Positions 26,837-35,969 are shown, numbered from the stretch's first letter. The stretch is DNA of 64,000 nt from CAZWRV01 sp964636325 (GCA_964636325.1 CAZWRV010000016.1:17330-81329); one strand, 5' to 3'. The notes: generated by a model from the sequence alone, not told the origin. A program made the numbers and translations.

Positions 26837-27559
26837 CTACCAGCGATCCAAAGCTATCATGCTGTTGTATGTGACGACCATCTTCAAATTCTTCCAACTC
26901 CTGAATTGCGCACTGCCGTCCAGATAAAAGACGTTGACGCCTCTGATATGCGGATTTGTAGTTTGGATAAAATAATAGTCCGCCAGATAGGCCAGATCGC
27001 ACGGAGCCACGCTAGTCTTACCGCATGTTTCCAGTTCTCCAGGTACGCTGACGCGTGGATCCAATCTGAATGAACAAGAATTACTCCCTCCCCAGAAATT
27101 CCTGTTTCTTAAAAAGTATCCTGTATACACATAGCCGCCCGGCCAGCTTTCAGTGGCAATCCTGTCGATGCAGTTCATAGTGTCTCCCCCACTCCCGCTC
27201 CAGGTTGGAGAGCCGAACTTTTCGCCATCCCTCGACGGACAGAAGAACAGGCTGGCTGAACTGCGGTTCCGCTGTAGGTCGCCGGTCTGAAACAGAACGT
27301 CCATATATGCCTTATAGCGGATTCTCTCTATTTCACACCAGGCGTAAATTGAACCGGAAGTGCCTTCGTTTGGCGTGTATGATCTGTTGTTTTCCGCATA
27401 CATCAGCGCAGTCGTCCCGAGCTGCTTGATGTTGTTCAGGCAAAGTATGTTCTTGGCGGAATCCCTGGCATTCTTCAGTGCCGGCAGCAGCATGGCCGCC
27501 AGGATTGCGATTATTGCTATTACCACAAGGAGCTCGATTAGTGTAAAGTGCTTCTTCAT
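26837..27559 (-). CDS. Pseudopilin-like protein (type II secretion/DUF1559-like)
   Basis: 240 residues from ATG 27559, chosen because AAGGAG lies 9 bases upstream and the leader is then the normal short one (MKKHFTLIELLVVIAIIAIL); an ATG at 27580 overlaps that site. The hydrophobic helix, the LLPALKNARDSAKNILCLNN stretch and the closing VNVFYLDGSAQF ('...DG' box) are those of the large pseudopilin-like families of Lentisphaerota and Planctomycetes. Predicted to be cleaved by prepilin peptidase and held in the inner membrane with a periplasmic C-terminal domain. Its place directly upstream of GH127 repeats the regulator/pseudopilin/enzyme pattern. Confidence 0.9.
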   Translation of the reverse strand: MKKHFTLIELLVVIAIIAILAAMLLPALKNARDSAKNILCLNNIKQLGTTALMYAENNRSYTPNEGTSGSIYAWCEIERIRYKAYMDVLFQTGDLQRNRSSASLFFCPSRDGEKFGSPTWSGSGGDTMNCIDRIATESWPGGYVYTGYFLRNRNFWGGSNSCSFRLDPRVSVPGELETCGKTSVAPCDLAYLADYYFIQTTNPHIRGVNVFYLDGSAQFRSWKNLKMVVTYNSMIALDRW

Positions 27560-27723
27560 GACAATGCTCTCCTTTCCCATTCATTTATCTAATAATCAGG
27601 CCCTTGGTTAAAACTGGAACGAACTCTCGTGGATACTGGATATCGCAGACAATGCTGCCATCCACTTGGTTTTCAGCTTTCAGGTAAATCGGACTTGCTG
27701 ACGTATTCACGCCGCCTCTGTTC

Positions 27724-30700
27724 CTATTCCACCTTGAACGAAATCTCCTGTGTGAAGCCGGAAATCACTTCCGTCGCCCTGACATGATACTCGCCCTTTT
27801 CCTGGTTCAGCGCCAGAGGGATAGGATATATGGCTTTACCTTGCACTGCGATATTTTTTGTGAAATATTCGAGCGGTTTCCCGTCCTTCGTCACCTCGAT
27901 CCGCACTGCGAAGCGGCTGTCCTTCAATGAGTTTGGCAGCATCGTGCATTTCAGTTCAACTGTTTCGCCCGGTTCAAATTCTTTCCCGTTCAGGTTGAGT
28001 GAAAGCCCGTCTATGCGTTCCGGCAGGAAGGCGAACAACCTGGGTTCGACCGCCGCTATTCCGGTTTCGATCCTGTCTGTTTCTCCAAGATATTGTTTTC
28101 TGCGGACATCGTAGGCATGGTGTTTTTTTGCGGATTTGATGTAAAGCATGTCGCCTGGCGGATCGCTGATTGTCTTGTCAGGGATCAACCCGAGAAATAC
28201 CGCTCGGCCATTGTCGAAGAAATAGCTTCGGACATCCGTCCTGATATTGCCTACGGAGTCCAGCACTTCAGTGCCGGGTTGGATTCCGGCCTGCGTGATC
28301 AATGCCTGGCGAATTGCGCACCATTGCTCGCGCTTGTCCGGGGAACCCTTGAGATAGAAGCCGCAGCCCTTCCCATATTGTTTCACACCCTTGATATTCA
28401 GATCGAACAGATCCTCCAGGGCGCTCTTGGTGAGGGCGGCACCGCCTTTCATGGTCTGGCCGGTGCCACCGCAAGTTGGACACGCCTGCCAGACATTGCC
28501 GACCTCGACGCGTTTCTCGCCTTTGCATTTCACGCATGTCTCGAATTTGATGTCACCGGTGTTTGCCGTCTCATCGTATGGCCGCAGGTATTCATCCATC
28601 AGCGCTGGAGGGTAATCTGCAATCACAAGCCCGCCTGTCTTCGCGAAATCTTTTATTTTTTCGATGGTCGCTCCAGCAAGCGACTGGCAGCCCGGCAGTA
28701 TCAAAACTTTCTGTGTTTCTCCGAACGCAAGTTCCTTTTGCGATGCATTTTCGTCAATCATCCGGAAATCCAGTCCGACGTGGCGCAGCATGTCCTCGAA
28801 ACGGACACGGCACTGCTCCCAACTGGTCTCCATCGGGTTGATAATGCCGGCATAATAGGAGCTGTTCGACCATAGGACGACGATCGGATCAATCCGCTTT
28901 TTGCTTTCCAGCAGCAGTTTACCGGCGCCGCTTTCCAATTCTCGGCATTCCTCGGCCGCCTGTTTGAAGCAGAGAAGCGGCTCGCACAAGTCGGCTGTAA
29001 GCGAGAAGGCGCCAGGCCACCAGGCGACGTGCGTCCCGCCCATGAACAGGTACTGCCATGGCACAACCCGCATGTCCCACTCCGCCCTCGCATACACGTA
29101 GTAGCCAATCCAGGTTCCCATCCGCCTGCTGGTTCCATTATTGAAAGATTCCAAGGGGGACTGGGTAAAGGTATTGACTATCTTCGCCATCCTTGGCCAA
29201 TCGTAGTCCATGCCGCCCTGGCAGTCAATTGAAATTCCTGCGCCCGGATCGCGCTGCTGGATGGTGTCATATATTTTCTCGGTGACTTTGTTGAAGCGGT
29301 CAACCTTGTGAAGCTCCTGGTCGAGCCATCGGGTCGGCTGCCGGGATGTCTTGGCATCCGCAAAGGAAATCTGGTTGATCTCGTCGAAACCCCCGAACTT
29401 TGCGTTCCATATCTCATTGATTTTTGCGATATCGCCGTACCGCTCCTTGAGGTAAAGGCGATAGTCCCTGAGCACTTCCGGATTGTCCCATGCCTTGTCG
29501 TCGCGGGCAACGAAGCATTCCTCGCAGACACTGTATGCCATGGTACCGTAGCGCCGGTAGGCTTCTGTGAAAGGTTCATAGGTCCTGCCCCAGTGCTCCA
29601 GGATATTTTCCATTTCGCCGTGGCTCGGATGCGTCGGTTTGTCGGTAATCAGGAATCCCCACGGGCCGATGCAGTAAGGATTGGCGAGCAGATTGTTCCT
29701 GGCCAGATTGTCCGCCGTCTCTGCCATTGTCTCCGGCAACAACCAGGCCACCTGATCGTAATACCCGGTAACTCCTGACTGCTTCCATTCATGCATGCGA
29801 ACCTTGTTTGCACGGGTGTTGAAAGCATCGCCCCACATCAGGAACTGGTAATCGTCCATTCTATTCGAGGGCAACCCTACCCATTTCTCCTGCTGGTCAA
29901 CGATGATATCCTTTTCCATGACTTTCGTTGCAATCCGAAAGGTGCGGGAAAGCGGATGTTTGATTGCGTCAAAGGCGAATTCGCCGTCAGAATCGACCTT
30001 TACCGTGTTAAGCAGTCTTCCATATGTGTCCCAGAGTTCGACTATGGCGCTCAGTCCGGAGTCCAACGGCTGCTTCCATTTTATTATTCCGCCGATCTTT
30101 TCGTCCTTGGCATAATATTTCTTTGATGTTTCAATGTTTTCGACATATTGCTCGTCGGTCACAAGCAGACCTGCCGATGCCCAGTCGAGAACCGCTCCGC
30201 GCTTCAGGACCCAGGCGTCCACAATGTATGTCCCGCGTGGCAGCGCGGGAATCTCCGGAGAGACTGGCGTCTCATCTTTCCCAAGCTTCAGCGGCTCCTC
30301 AAATCTTTTCAGCAGGTTCCCGTTTCGGTCGCGCAATTCGCAGGCCAACGACAAATCAGGAACCACAGCGCCTGACGATGCGACGGCAAACTGGATCGGT
30401 TTGCCAGGCAATTCCTTGCGTCCAACCGTCGGTACAGAAGTCTGTGCGCTTATCCGGATATTGCTTGTCTTCCCGGTTGCCTTGTAGAGGAGCTTCCCGA
30501 GTATCGAATAGTAGTAATCGTAGAACAGCGGATCGTCCGGGACAAAAGGTGTCAGGGCGACCGAATTCGCGTATGAGTTCCATGGCCGGGCGAGCATCAC
30601 ATCCTGCTTGTTTTTCATCCATCTGTCCTGGTAATCCAGCCAGACGACGGTTCCTCCGCCCAGGTTTCCGGAACGTATTTCCATGGGGCCGATGCGGCGG

Positions 30701-31365
30701 GGTATATAGCTTTTCGGCGATGACTGTTCGTAGTCCACGTCCAAGGGCAGAAGGGACAGGGGAATGCTTTGCTTCACGGTGTCCGCAAGGGGATTGCCCG
30801 TGACGCTAAACTGCATCTGTTTCTGAAGTTTTTCATCCACATCCCATGGGCTGATGAAGAGCAGCGCGGCTCCAGACCGTACCCGGCCAAGGATTTTATT
30901 TCTGATCATTTCCGGGATGGCAGTCCATTTTACCTTGCCTATGATTATGGCGTCATAGCGATATCCACCGCTGAGCAGATGGTTTGCCAAGTCGTCGAGC
31001 ATTTCCTCGGAAGGTATCGGATCGTATGCTGGTTCGCCTCCCTCCTTGTGCCAGCAGTCATACTTTGAAACAGTTATCAGGCTGATGTCGGCGGGAATTC
31101 TGGATTTCAGCTCGGCCGCTTCACGCGCCGAGTCGCTCGGCAGGATTGCGAGAATCTTCAAGTTTCCCAGCGAGTATGGGGTGGCCCAGTCTATGCGCGG
31201 CCCGTAAAGGTCCATCGGCAGGTTGCCGAAGAAATCGTTGCGGTATTGGTAACCCGCCGGAGCCTCCCGCGAATATTCCGTGATCGTGCCTGCACCGGAC
31301 GCCTTGATGCCGGCAACCGCGACAATTGCCGTTAGGACGAACCTTTCCCAGAATTTCAAAGGCAT
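27724..31365 (-). CDS. Giant exported GH42-like protein with embedded zinc-knuckle
   Basis: 1213 residues with a signal peptide (about 1-24). An N-terminal amidotransferase-like module (about 65-230), beta-domains (300-500), a GH42-like barrel (about 510-840) with YSVCEECFVARDDKAWDNPE and INEIWNAKFGGFDEINQI, then a trimerisation-type Rossmann domain (850-1070; KTGGLVIADYPPALMDEY) and a C-terminal beta-domain. Inserted in the Rossmann domain is a DnaJ-type zinc-binding loop, CVKCKG and CPTCGGTG (Cys944, 947, 962, 965). This is unexpected in an exported glycosidase. GGAAGG lies about 9 bases upstream of the ATG. Likely a beta-galactosidase-type enzyme of wide sense; the substrate is not readable. 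Confidence 0.78.
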   Translation of the reverse strand: MPLKFWERFVLTAIVAVAGIKASGAGTITEYSREAPAGYQYRNDFFGNLPMDLYGPRIDWATPYSLGNLKILAILPSDSAREAAELKSRIPADISLITVSKYDCWHKEGGEPAYDPIPSEEMLDDLANHLLSGGYRYDAIIIGKVKWTAIPEMIRNKILGRVRSGAALLFISPWDVDEKLQKQMQFSVTGNPLADTVKQSIPLSLLPLDVDYEQSSPKSYIPRRIGPMEIRSGNLGGGTVVWLDYQDRWMKNKQDVMLARPWNSYANSVALTPFVPDDPLFYDYYYSILGKLLYKATGKTSNIRISAQTSVPTVGRKELPGKPIQFAVASSGAVVPDLSLACELRDRNGNLLKRFEEPLKLGKDETPVSPEIPALPRGTYIVDAWVLKRGAVLDWASAGLLVTDEQYVENIETSKKYYAKDEKIGGIIKWKQPLDSGLSAIVELWDTYGRLLNTVKVDSDGEFAFDAIKHPLSRTFRIATKVMEKDIIVDQQEKWVGLPSNRMDDYQFLMWGDAFNTRANKVRMHEWKQSGVTGYYDQVAWLLPETMAETADNLARNNLLANPYCIGPWGFLITDKPTHPSHGEMENILEHWGRTYEPFTEAYRRYGTMAYSVCEECFVARDDKAWDNPEVLRDYRLYLKERYGDIAKINEIWNAKFGGFDEINQISFADAKTSRQPTRWLDQELHKVDRFNKVTEKIYDTIQQRDPGAGISIDCQGGMDYDWPRMAKIVNTFTQSPLESFNNGTSRRMGTWIGYYVYARAEWDMRVVPWQYLFMGGTHVAWWPGAFSLTADLCEPLLCFKQAAEECRELESGAGKLLLESKKRIDPIVVLWSNSSYYAGIINPMETSWEQCRVRFEDMLRHVGLDFRMIDENASQKELAFGETQKVLILPGCQSLAGATIEKIKDFAKTGGLVIADYPPALMDEYLRPYDETANTGDIKFETCVKCKGEKRVEVGNVWQACPTCGGTGQTMKGGAALTKSALEDLFDLNIKGVKQYGKGCGFYLKGSPDKREQWCAIRQALITQAGIQPGTEVLDSVGNIRTDVRSYFFDNGRAVFLGLIPDKTISDPPGDMLYIKSAKKHHAYDVRRKQYLGETDRIETGIAAVEPRLFAFLPERIDGLSLNLNGKEFEPGETVELKCTMLPNSLKDSRFAVRIEVTKDGKPLEYFTKNIAVQGKAIYPIPLALNQEKGEYHVRATEVISGFTQEISFKVE

Positions 31366-31414
31366 TATATGTTTCCTTCCGTTTCTTTAATTCACAGTTT
31401 TTTAAGACCAAGAT

Positions 31415-31627
31415 TATTGACGCAGAGGCGCAGAGGAGCAAAGAGTTTAGAACATAACCGGCTACGGCGGAACCTTTTTAGACAGGATAACAGGATTGAC
31501 ACGATTGATATCCTGCAAATCTCGTATACGATTGAACTAATTACCGCTCTGAAAAGCCCCAATCTTATCGTTCATTGTTTGTTTTCACATTAACTTTTCC
31601 TTGCGCCTCTGCGCCTTTGCGTTAATA
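31415..31627. repeat. Inverted repeat pair ACGCARAGGCGCAGAGG without an internal gene
   Basis: The left arm 31415-31445 (GACGCAGAGGCGCAGAGG) and right arm 31600-31627 (reverse complement AACGCAAAGGCGCAGAGG) face each other across about 155 bases. The interior contains AGACAGGATAACAGGATTGA at 31480-31499 and no credible reading frame. The right arm starts at the stop codon of the 513-residue gene. Such arms commonly flank four-helix-bundle genes elsewhere, so this may be an empty copy of that kind of element; that link is inference. Confidence 0.65.
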
Positions 31628-33163
31628 CACTTTTCCTTGTCGCAATTGTTTCATCGTATCGAGTTCCTCTATCATGCAACGCAAGCTGAAATCCACGTAA
31701 TTCAGCCGCGCATAAGCCTTGGTGACTTCCTCCCATCCGGCGGATCCAGTCTTCAGCGCGTTTTCGTCAGCGTAACTTTCTACTGCTTTAAGGCGTTCGC
31801 CATATGCCTGAGAACGACCGAGCTGCTCTGCAATATCCAAGATGTTTTTTCTTGCCGCAGACACCTGTTCTGGATATCTGGCGCACCAATCGGTGAAATC
31901 CGTCATTATGAGTGTTCCGAAAGCGTCGGGGTTATGGAAATACACTCCGACCGCTGCCCAAGTGGAAACACCGGAACTTTGGTTTGCGCAGACATTGATG
32001 CGCCAGTTCTTTTCGGGAGCAAGTTTTTCGACGCCAAGTTCCTTAAGCGGGATGCGAATCTCGCAGAACCAGCGATCTTCCGCCGTGCCAGCCGCCGTTT
32101 CCCACGCGCCGTTCCATGAGGCGTCTTTTCCGGCGCCCTCGAAACGGTACCCGTCCAGCGATGCGACAAACTGGAAATAGCGGGCCGAATCCGGAGGCTG
32201 GAGGAACAGTTCGGCGGATTCACGGGCGGTATATGTGTCGTTTTTAGGAAGCGGGGTGCCCTTGCCGTCCAGGAGCGGTTGCGATTGCAGTTCCTGCCGA
32301 ACCTGCGTGGCGCCGGCCAGAGGGATTTCCACTCCGAAATAGATATTATTGTCGTCGTGCATGACTTTGAATCCCGGAGAAGACGGCGCGAGGCATGACT
32401 GGTCGGTATAGCTGCGAAATCCGCAGAATTCCACCGCCGAGTTCCAAACTGGTTCATCCAGCTTGCCGTCAATCACGATTTTATCTTCCGCGTCGGACGC
32501 GAACGCCACGCGTTCCTGACAGTCCGATGGAATCGTAATCAATTTGCGGTCATCTTCGCGCATGACCTTCCCGACAAAGATCTCGTCGAACAATATCTCC
32601 TTGGAAGCCGTCAGCCTGGGAACCGCAAACGTCGGCGCCCGCCCCGTCACCAATACCCGTTCCTCGAACGGCGACCATTCGTCCTTTTTCAAGCTTCCTT
32701 TTTCCGACAGGAATTCCGCGTTTCCATCTCCATATACATGAAGATATATTCTGGCGGCGCCTTCACCCTTGGCCCAGAAACGGATGACATACATATCGCC
32801 GTCTTTCGTTTTAAATGCATCTGGAGAACTCGGCGAAAGATAGATATTTCCCAAATTCTGCCGCAAAGCCTTCTGGCCTGAATGCACATCCTTGTCTTCC
32901 ATCTTCAGCAGCTTGCAGCCCTCGTTGATCAGCGAATGGATTTTCGGAAGCAGGATATTTCCATTGCCGGACTTGGAGAATTCAGTGTCTTTGCACTGGG
33001 CGGTCAGGTAGTTCCAGGCGGCGGTCTTCTCGGGGCCGATAGCGATCCATTCCTCGCATCCTCCGTCAAGAACCAGGTTTACACCAAGTTCCTCGCCGAA
33101 CACGGATGAAAAGAAAATAAAGGCGCATGGTAGGCAGAACAAGATTCGTGTGATTTGAAACAT
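31622..33163 (-). CDS. Exported protein with CBM4-like and CBM9/DOMON-like domains
   Basis: 513 residues with a signal peptide (about 1-23). The first half (30-200) is a CBM4/22-like beta-sandwich beginning NLVLDGGCEEW and ending EILFDEIFVGKV. From about 230 the sequence IVIDGKLDEPVWNSAVEFCG with later NIYFGVEIP, ARESAELFLQP and WFCEIRIPLKELG is the plan of family 9 carbohydrate-binding/DOMON-like domains. A helical tail of about 90 residues follows. CAGGAG is 8 bases before the ATG. It follows the pseudopilin gene in the same operon and probably binds cell-surface or soluble glycan. Confidence 0.8.
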   Translation of the reverse strand: MFQITRILFCLPCAFIFFSSVFGEELGVNLVLDGGCEEWIAIGPEKTAAWNYLTAQCKDTEFSKSGNGNILLPKIHSLINEGCKLLKMEDKDVHSGQKALRQNLGNIYLSPSSPDAFKTKDGDMYVIRFWAKGEGAARIYLHVYGDGNAEFLSEKGSLKKDEWSPFEERVLVTGRAPTFAVPRLTASKEILFDEIFVGKVMREDDRKLITIPSDCQERVAFASDAEDKIVIDGKLDEPVWNSAVEFCGFRSYTDQSCLAPSSPGFKVMHDDNNIYFGVEIPLAGATQVRQELQSQPLLDGKGTPLPKNDTYTARESAELFLQPPDSARYFQFVASLDGYRFEGAGKDASWNGAWETAAGTAEDRWFCEIRIPLKELGVEKLAPEKNWRINVCANQSSGVSTWAAVGVYFHNPDAFGTLIMTDFTDWCARYPEQVSAARKNILDIAEQLGRSQAYGERLKAVESYADENALKTGSAGWEEVTKAYARLNYVDFSLRCMIEELDTMKQLRQGKVY

Positions 33164-33184
33164 TAATGTTCTCCTGCTACCCCG

Positions 33185-33979
33185 TCATTGTTTCAGAGTA
33201 TTCTGCAAAGTCACCCCCGTCGTTGTGACATTCAAACTCCATCCCCAAATACCCAAGGGCGTGATTTTCAGGTGGTGCGGATCGTTGAAATAATATGTGG
33301 AGCAGTCGTTCCGGAGACAGTTCATGCCTGTGACATGGTTGGAGGAATATCTGGAATCTGTGAGCTGGGTGTCCTTTAAGCTTGCATCCATCACCATCAC
33401 CCAGCCGCTGGAAGAATAGGAGGTTCCAATACCGTCAATCCGGAAGGGCTCACATGCTTTGTTCAAGCCGTTCGGGGTGAGGAGCCCATAGCTGCACACA
33501 AGATTCTGATACCAGAAAGGATTGTCGCAGGCGTCAACAGCGGCCACATAGGCACCCCAGATGCTCCAACCGATGCTCCAATGTTCCTTGCAGAAGTAGT
33601 TTGACGAATTTGACGGAGCGGAAGGACAATATAGGATATCGGCGGCGGCACTTCTGCTTTTGCCCAAATAACCGTTCTGGATCAGCGATCTGAATCCGTT
33701 CGGTACGGCCTCCGCCGTTGTTATTGCGTCAGTCGTGCCTTGGATGTATGGGTATGCCGTCGATGTGGGGGTGCTTAACAGTTGCGACGGTATCATGAAG
33801 CCGTTGAAGTCGACTGCATATTGCTGGCAGCCGTATCCGACCTGCTTGAGGTTGCTTTTGCATACCGCCTCCCTGGCGACATCCTTCGCCTGCTTCAGGG
33901 CGGGCAGAAGCAAGGCCGCGAGAATCGCGATTATCGCGATTACGACTAGAAGCTCTATGATCGTGAAAAACCTTTTCAT
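33185..33979 (-). CDS. Pseudopilin-like protein
   Basis: 264 residues, starting MKRFFTIIELLVVIAIIAIL, with LLLPALKQAKDVAREAVCKS as the continuation of the helix. GGAGGGG lies 4 bases before the ATG. Several Cys residues (YCPSAPSNSSNYFC, KACEPF, NCLRNDC) suggest disulphides in the periplasmic part. The usual DG box at the C-terminus is replaced by STYYFNDPHHLKITPL. It is the first gene downstream of the regulator 34103-35224 and probably directly controlled by it. Confidence 0.9.
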   Translation of the reverse strand: MKRFFTIIELLVVIAIIAILAALLLPALKQAKDVAREAVCKSNLKQVGYGCQQYAVDFNGFMIPSQLLSTPTSTAYPYIQGTTDAITTAEAVPNGFRSLIQNGYLGKSRSAAADILYCPSAPSNSSNYFCKEHWSIGWSIWGAYVAAVDACDNPFWYQNLVCSYGLLTPNGLNKACEPFRIDGIGTSYSSSGWVMVMDASLKDTQLTDSRYSSNHVTGMNCLRNDCSTYYFNDPHHLKITPLGIWGWSLNVTTTGVTLQNTLKQ

Positions 33980-34102
33980 GTTCCCCTCCGTTTTGTATAG
34001 TTCCTCAAAAACTCGAGGTACGGCGGGAGCTGCGCCTACGCCGATTCATAAAAGACAAAAGATTTAAGGCGGAGGCATGCGACAAAGAATTCCGCCCATC
34101 AT

Positions 34103-35224
34103 CTACGCTCGCCTCCTTGCCACCGATTCTCTTTCAACCAGTTTCGGCTTAATCAAAACCTTCTCCCCCGGCTTGCCTCCGACAAGCAGGCGGTAGGCCT
34201 CCCTGGCGATTTCCTCCTCGCAGATCGAAATTGAACTGAGCGGCACCTTATAGCCAGCAGAGTGTGGAGTGTTGTAGAAACCGACGATTGACACGTCCCG
34301 GGGCACGGCCAGATCCATCTTTTCCAGCGCCGGAATAAGCTGCTCTATCGCCATGATGTCCCTGTATACAAGGAGTCCAGTCGGGGGGGCTGAACTGGAA
34401 AAAAGATCACGAACAACGTCCTCAGTAGGCTCTCCATTGATAAGGCGCCAGCTCGTTCCCTCGTCAAAAAACATTCGTCTTCTCCGGCATGCCCTTCGAA
34501 ACCCGTTGAGCATCTGGAGCTGGATTGATTTCCAGAGCTTCGGCTCTTCTTTCTCGCATGTCGTTATAAACGCAATATTCCTGTGTCTGTGAGAGAAGAA
34601 ATGCTCTACGGCCGATTCTCCGGCCATTTCATAGTCGGCAAGCGCGAATTTCGCCCCCGGGATCTCGCTGTCCCAGTGATATCTGTTTATGAAGACAAGG
34701 TTTCTTGTCACGTCGACCATGTCCTTCAGGAATTCATACGGCAATCTGTCATGGCCTTCCACGATGAAGCCGTAAGGCTTGTCAGCTATTATCTTGGAGA
34801 GGAAGGCGGTGATTGAATCCTTGGAGTAATAGTATTCCTCGCTTATTACCAGGGGATAGAGCCCTTTTTTCAGAAGATGCGGGCAGATGCCTTGGAATAT
34901 ATTTTCGTAGACATGCCCTTTTTCAAGCATAATCATGCAGACGGAATTGCTGACACTGCGGCTGCGGATCTCGTCATCAGGCTGCTCGACAGGCAATTTG
35001 CTTTTTACAAAAGTTCCCCTCCTTCCAGCTTCCTTGATGATCAAACCGTCCTCTTCAAGAATATTGAATGCGCACTCGACGACCTTTTTGCTTACGGATA
35101 GCTCCCTTGCCAAGACCCTCATGCATTGGATCCTGTCACCGGGAGACAGCAGCCCTTTTAATATTCTGTCCTTGAATATTTCCACGACCTGCTGCGACTT
35201 GGATGGTGATGAAATGAGTTCCAT
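34103..35224 (-). CDS. GntR-family regulator with LacI-type sensor domain
   Basis: 373 residues. Residues 10-75 form a GntR winged helix (FKDRILKGLLSPGDRIQCMR ... CAFNILEEDGLIIKEAGRRG), here with CMRVLARELSVS for the recognition helix. From about 95 the protein is a LacI/periplasmic-binding-like sensor (LVFINRYHWDSEIPGAKFAL, HRHRNIAFITTCE, VPRDVSIVGFYNTPHSAGYK). This is the domain arrangement of AraR-type sugar repressors. It stands at the head of the 35-kb minus-strand block and is the best candidate for its control. ATGTCA repeats and a GACATATGTC palindrome lie 22-66 bases upstream. Confidence 0.9.
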   Translation of the reverse strand: MELISSPSKSQQVVEIFKDRILKGLLSPGDRIQCMRVLARELSVSKKVVECAFNILEEDGLIIKEAGRRGTFVKSKLPVEQPDDEIRSRSVSNSVCMIMLEKGHVYENIFQGICPHLLKKGLYPLVISEEYYYSKDSITAFLSKIIADKPYGFIVEGHDRLPYEFLKDMVDVTRNLVFINRYHWDSEIPGAKFALADYEMAGESAVEHFFSHRHRNIAFITTCEKEEPKLWKSIQLQMLNGFRRACRRRRMFFDEGTSWRLINGEPTEDVVRDLFSSSAPPTGLLVYRDIMAIEQLIPALEKMDLAVPRDVSIVGFYNTPHSAGYKVPLSSISICEEEIAREAYRLLVGGKPGEKVLIKPKLVERESVARRRA

Positions 35225-35245
35225 GCGATCACTTACCCCTTGTTA

Positions 35246-35290
35246 TGTCACTGAATGTCACCATTATAAGCCATAAGGAGACATATGTCA
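35246..35290. promoter_or_regulatory. Possible operator region of the regulator gene
   Basis: TGTCA occurs at 35246-35250, 35256-35260 and 35286-35290, the first two 10 bases apart, one helical turn. The perfect palindrome GACATATGTC covers 35280-35289. Position just upstream of the regulator's start fits autoregulation, which is usual in this family. The binding protein is a guess. Confidence 0.4.
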
Positions 35291-35361
35291 AGGGCAGGAG
35301 GGGATATTTTCAGTATTTTTGTTGTAACGATATTGCGAAGACGCTGCTACGGACATCGCAA

Positions 35362-35874
35362 TCATTTAGGTTCAAAGACGATAGGGAAAGCATTTTCCGC
35401 AGATCTGGCGTTGACGAGGGCGAACTCCGAGTGGGCGTCCAGCGAGGCATGGATTCCGATTCTGCCGCCGTCAAAGCTGAACCTTGCCCTTTTCAAACGC
35501 CTTCCTTCGACAAGTTGGAAGACGGACCAGCCGGAACCGCAGGCAGCCGTTGCCATGTCAATCCAAACAGTTCCCTTCCAGATTTCACCTTTGCCGCCGA
35601 TGCCGCAGGGCTGCTTGATTCTTGAATGGTTGAATATGTTTGCAAAGACGGCATTATTACGCCGGGAAAGAGTGATTTCAAGCCACTCGCAGGCGGGAGT
35701 GAATTCGGAGATTCTTCTTTCGCGGCATAGGTTTTCGACCGCATCTCTGACGATTTTGTTTTCGGAATGCCTGCCCAGCGTCTGCAGATTTTCGCGCCAA
35801 ACTAGGATCGCCCCTTCCTCGTTGAGCGAAGCACGACATCGGCCCGTTGAGCACCCCTTGCCGCCAAAAATAGC
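35362..35874 (-). pseudogene. Gene remnant, C-terminal beta-rich fragment without a start codon
   Basis: The minus strand is open for about 170 codons, from just after a TAG near 35886 to the TGA at 35362, but offers no ATG or GTG before 35556, and none has a ribosome-binding site. The readable protein (IFGGKGCSTGRCRASLNEEG ... RLKRARFSFDGGRIGIHASL ... AENAFPIVFEPK) has the regular alternation of a beta-sandwich and codon use like its neighbours. It looks like the tail of an enzyme or binding protein whose 5' part was removed, perhaps when the divergent regulator gene and its promoter came to lie next to it. Family not recognised. Confidence 0.5.
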
Positions 35875-35893
35875 CTAATTCCAGCCCATGGCC

Positions 35894-35933
35894 TTGACTG
35901 CGGTTGGAGCCAATGATAGTATAACTGATATAC
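35894..35933 (+). promoter_or_regulatory. Promoter and overlapping palindromic operator of the plus-strand regulator
   Basis: TTGACT at 35894-35899 and TAGTAT at 35917-35922 are spaced by 17 bases, a good sigma-70-type promoter for the gene at 35970. The palindrome GTATA-ACTGA-TATAC (35919-35933) overlaps the -10 box, as expected for an autorepressor site. Confidence 0.5.
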
Positions 35934-35969
35934 AAACTGCTATTGCATCTGATATAGGAACATGAACCG

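Noticed and set aside
34070..34096. GGCGGA/TCCGCC hairpin after the regulator at 34103
   Set aside because: Only 6 pairs with a long loop and a weak T tract; not enough to call a terminator.
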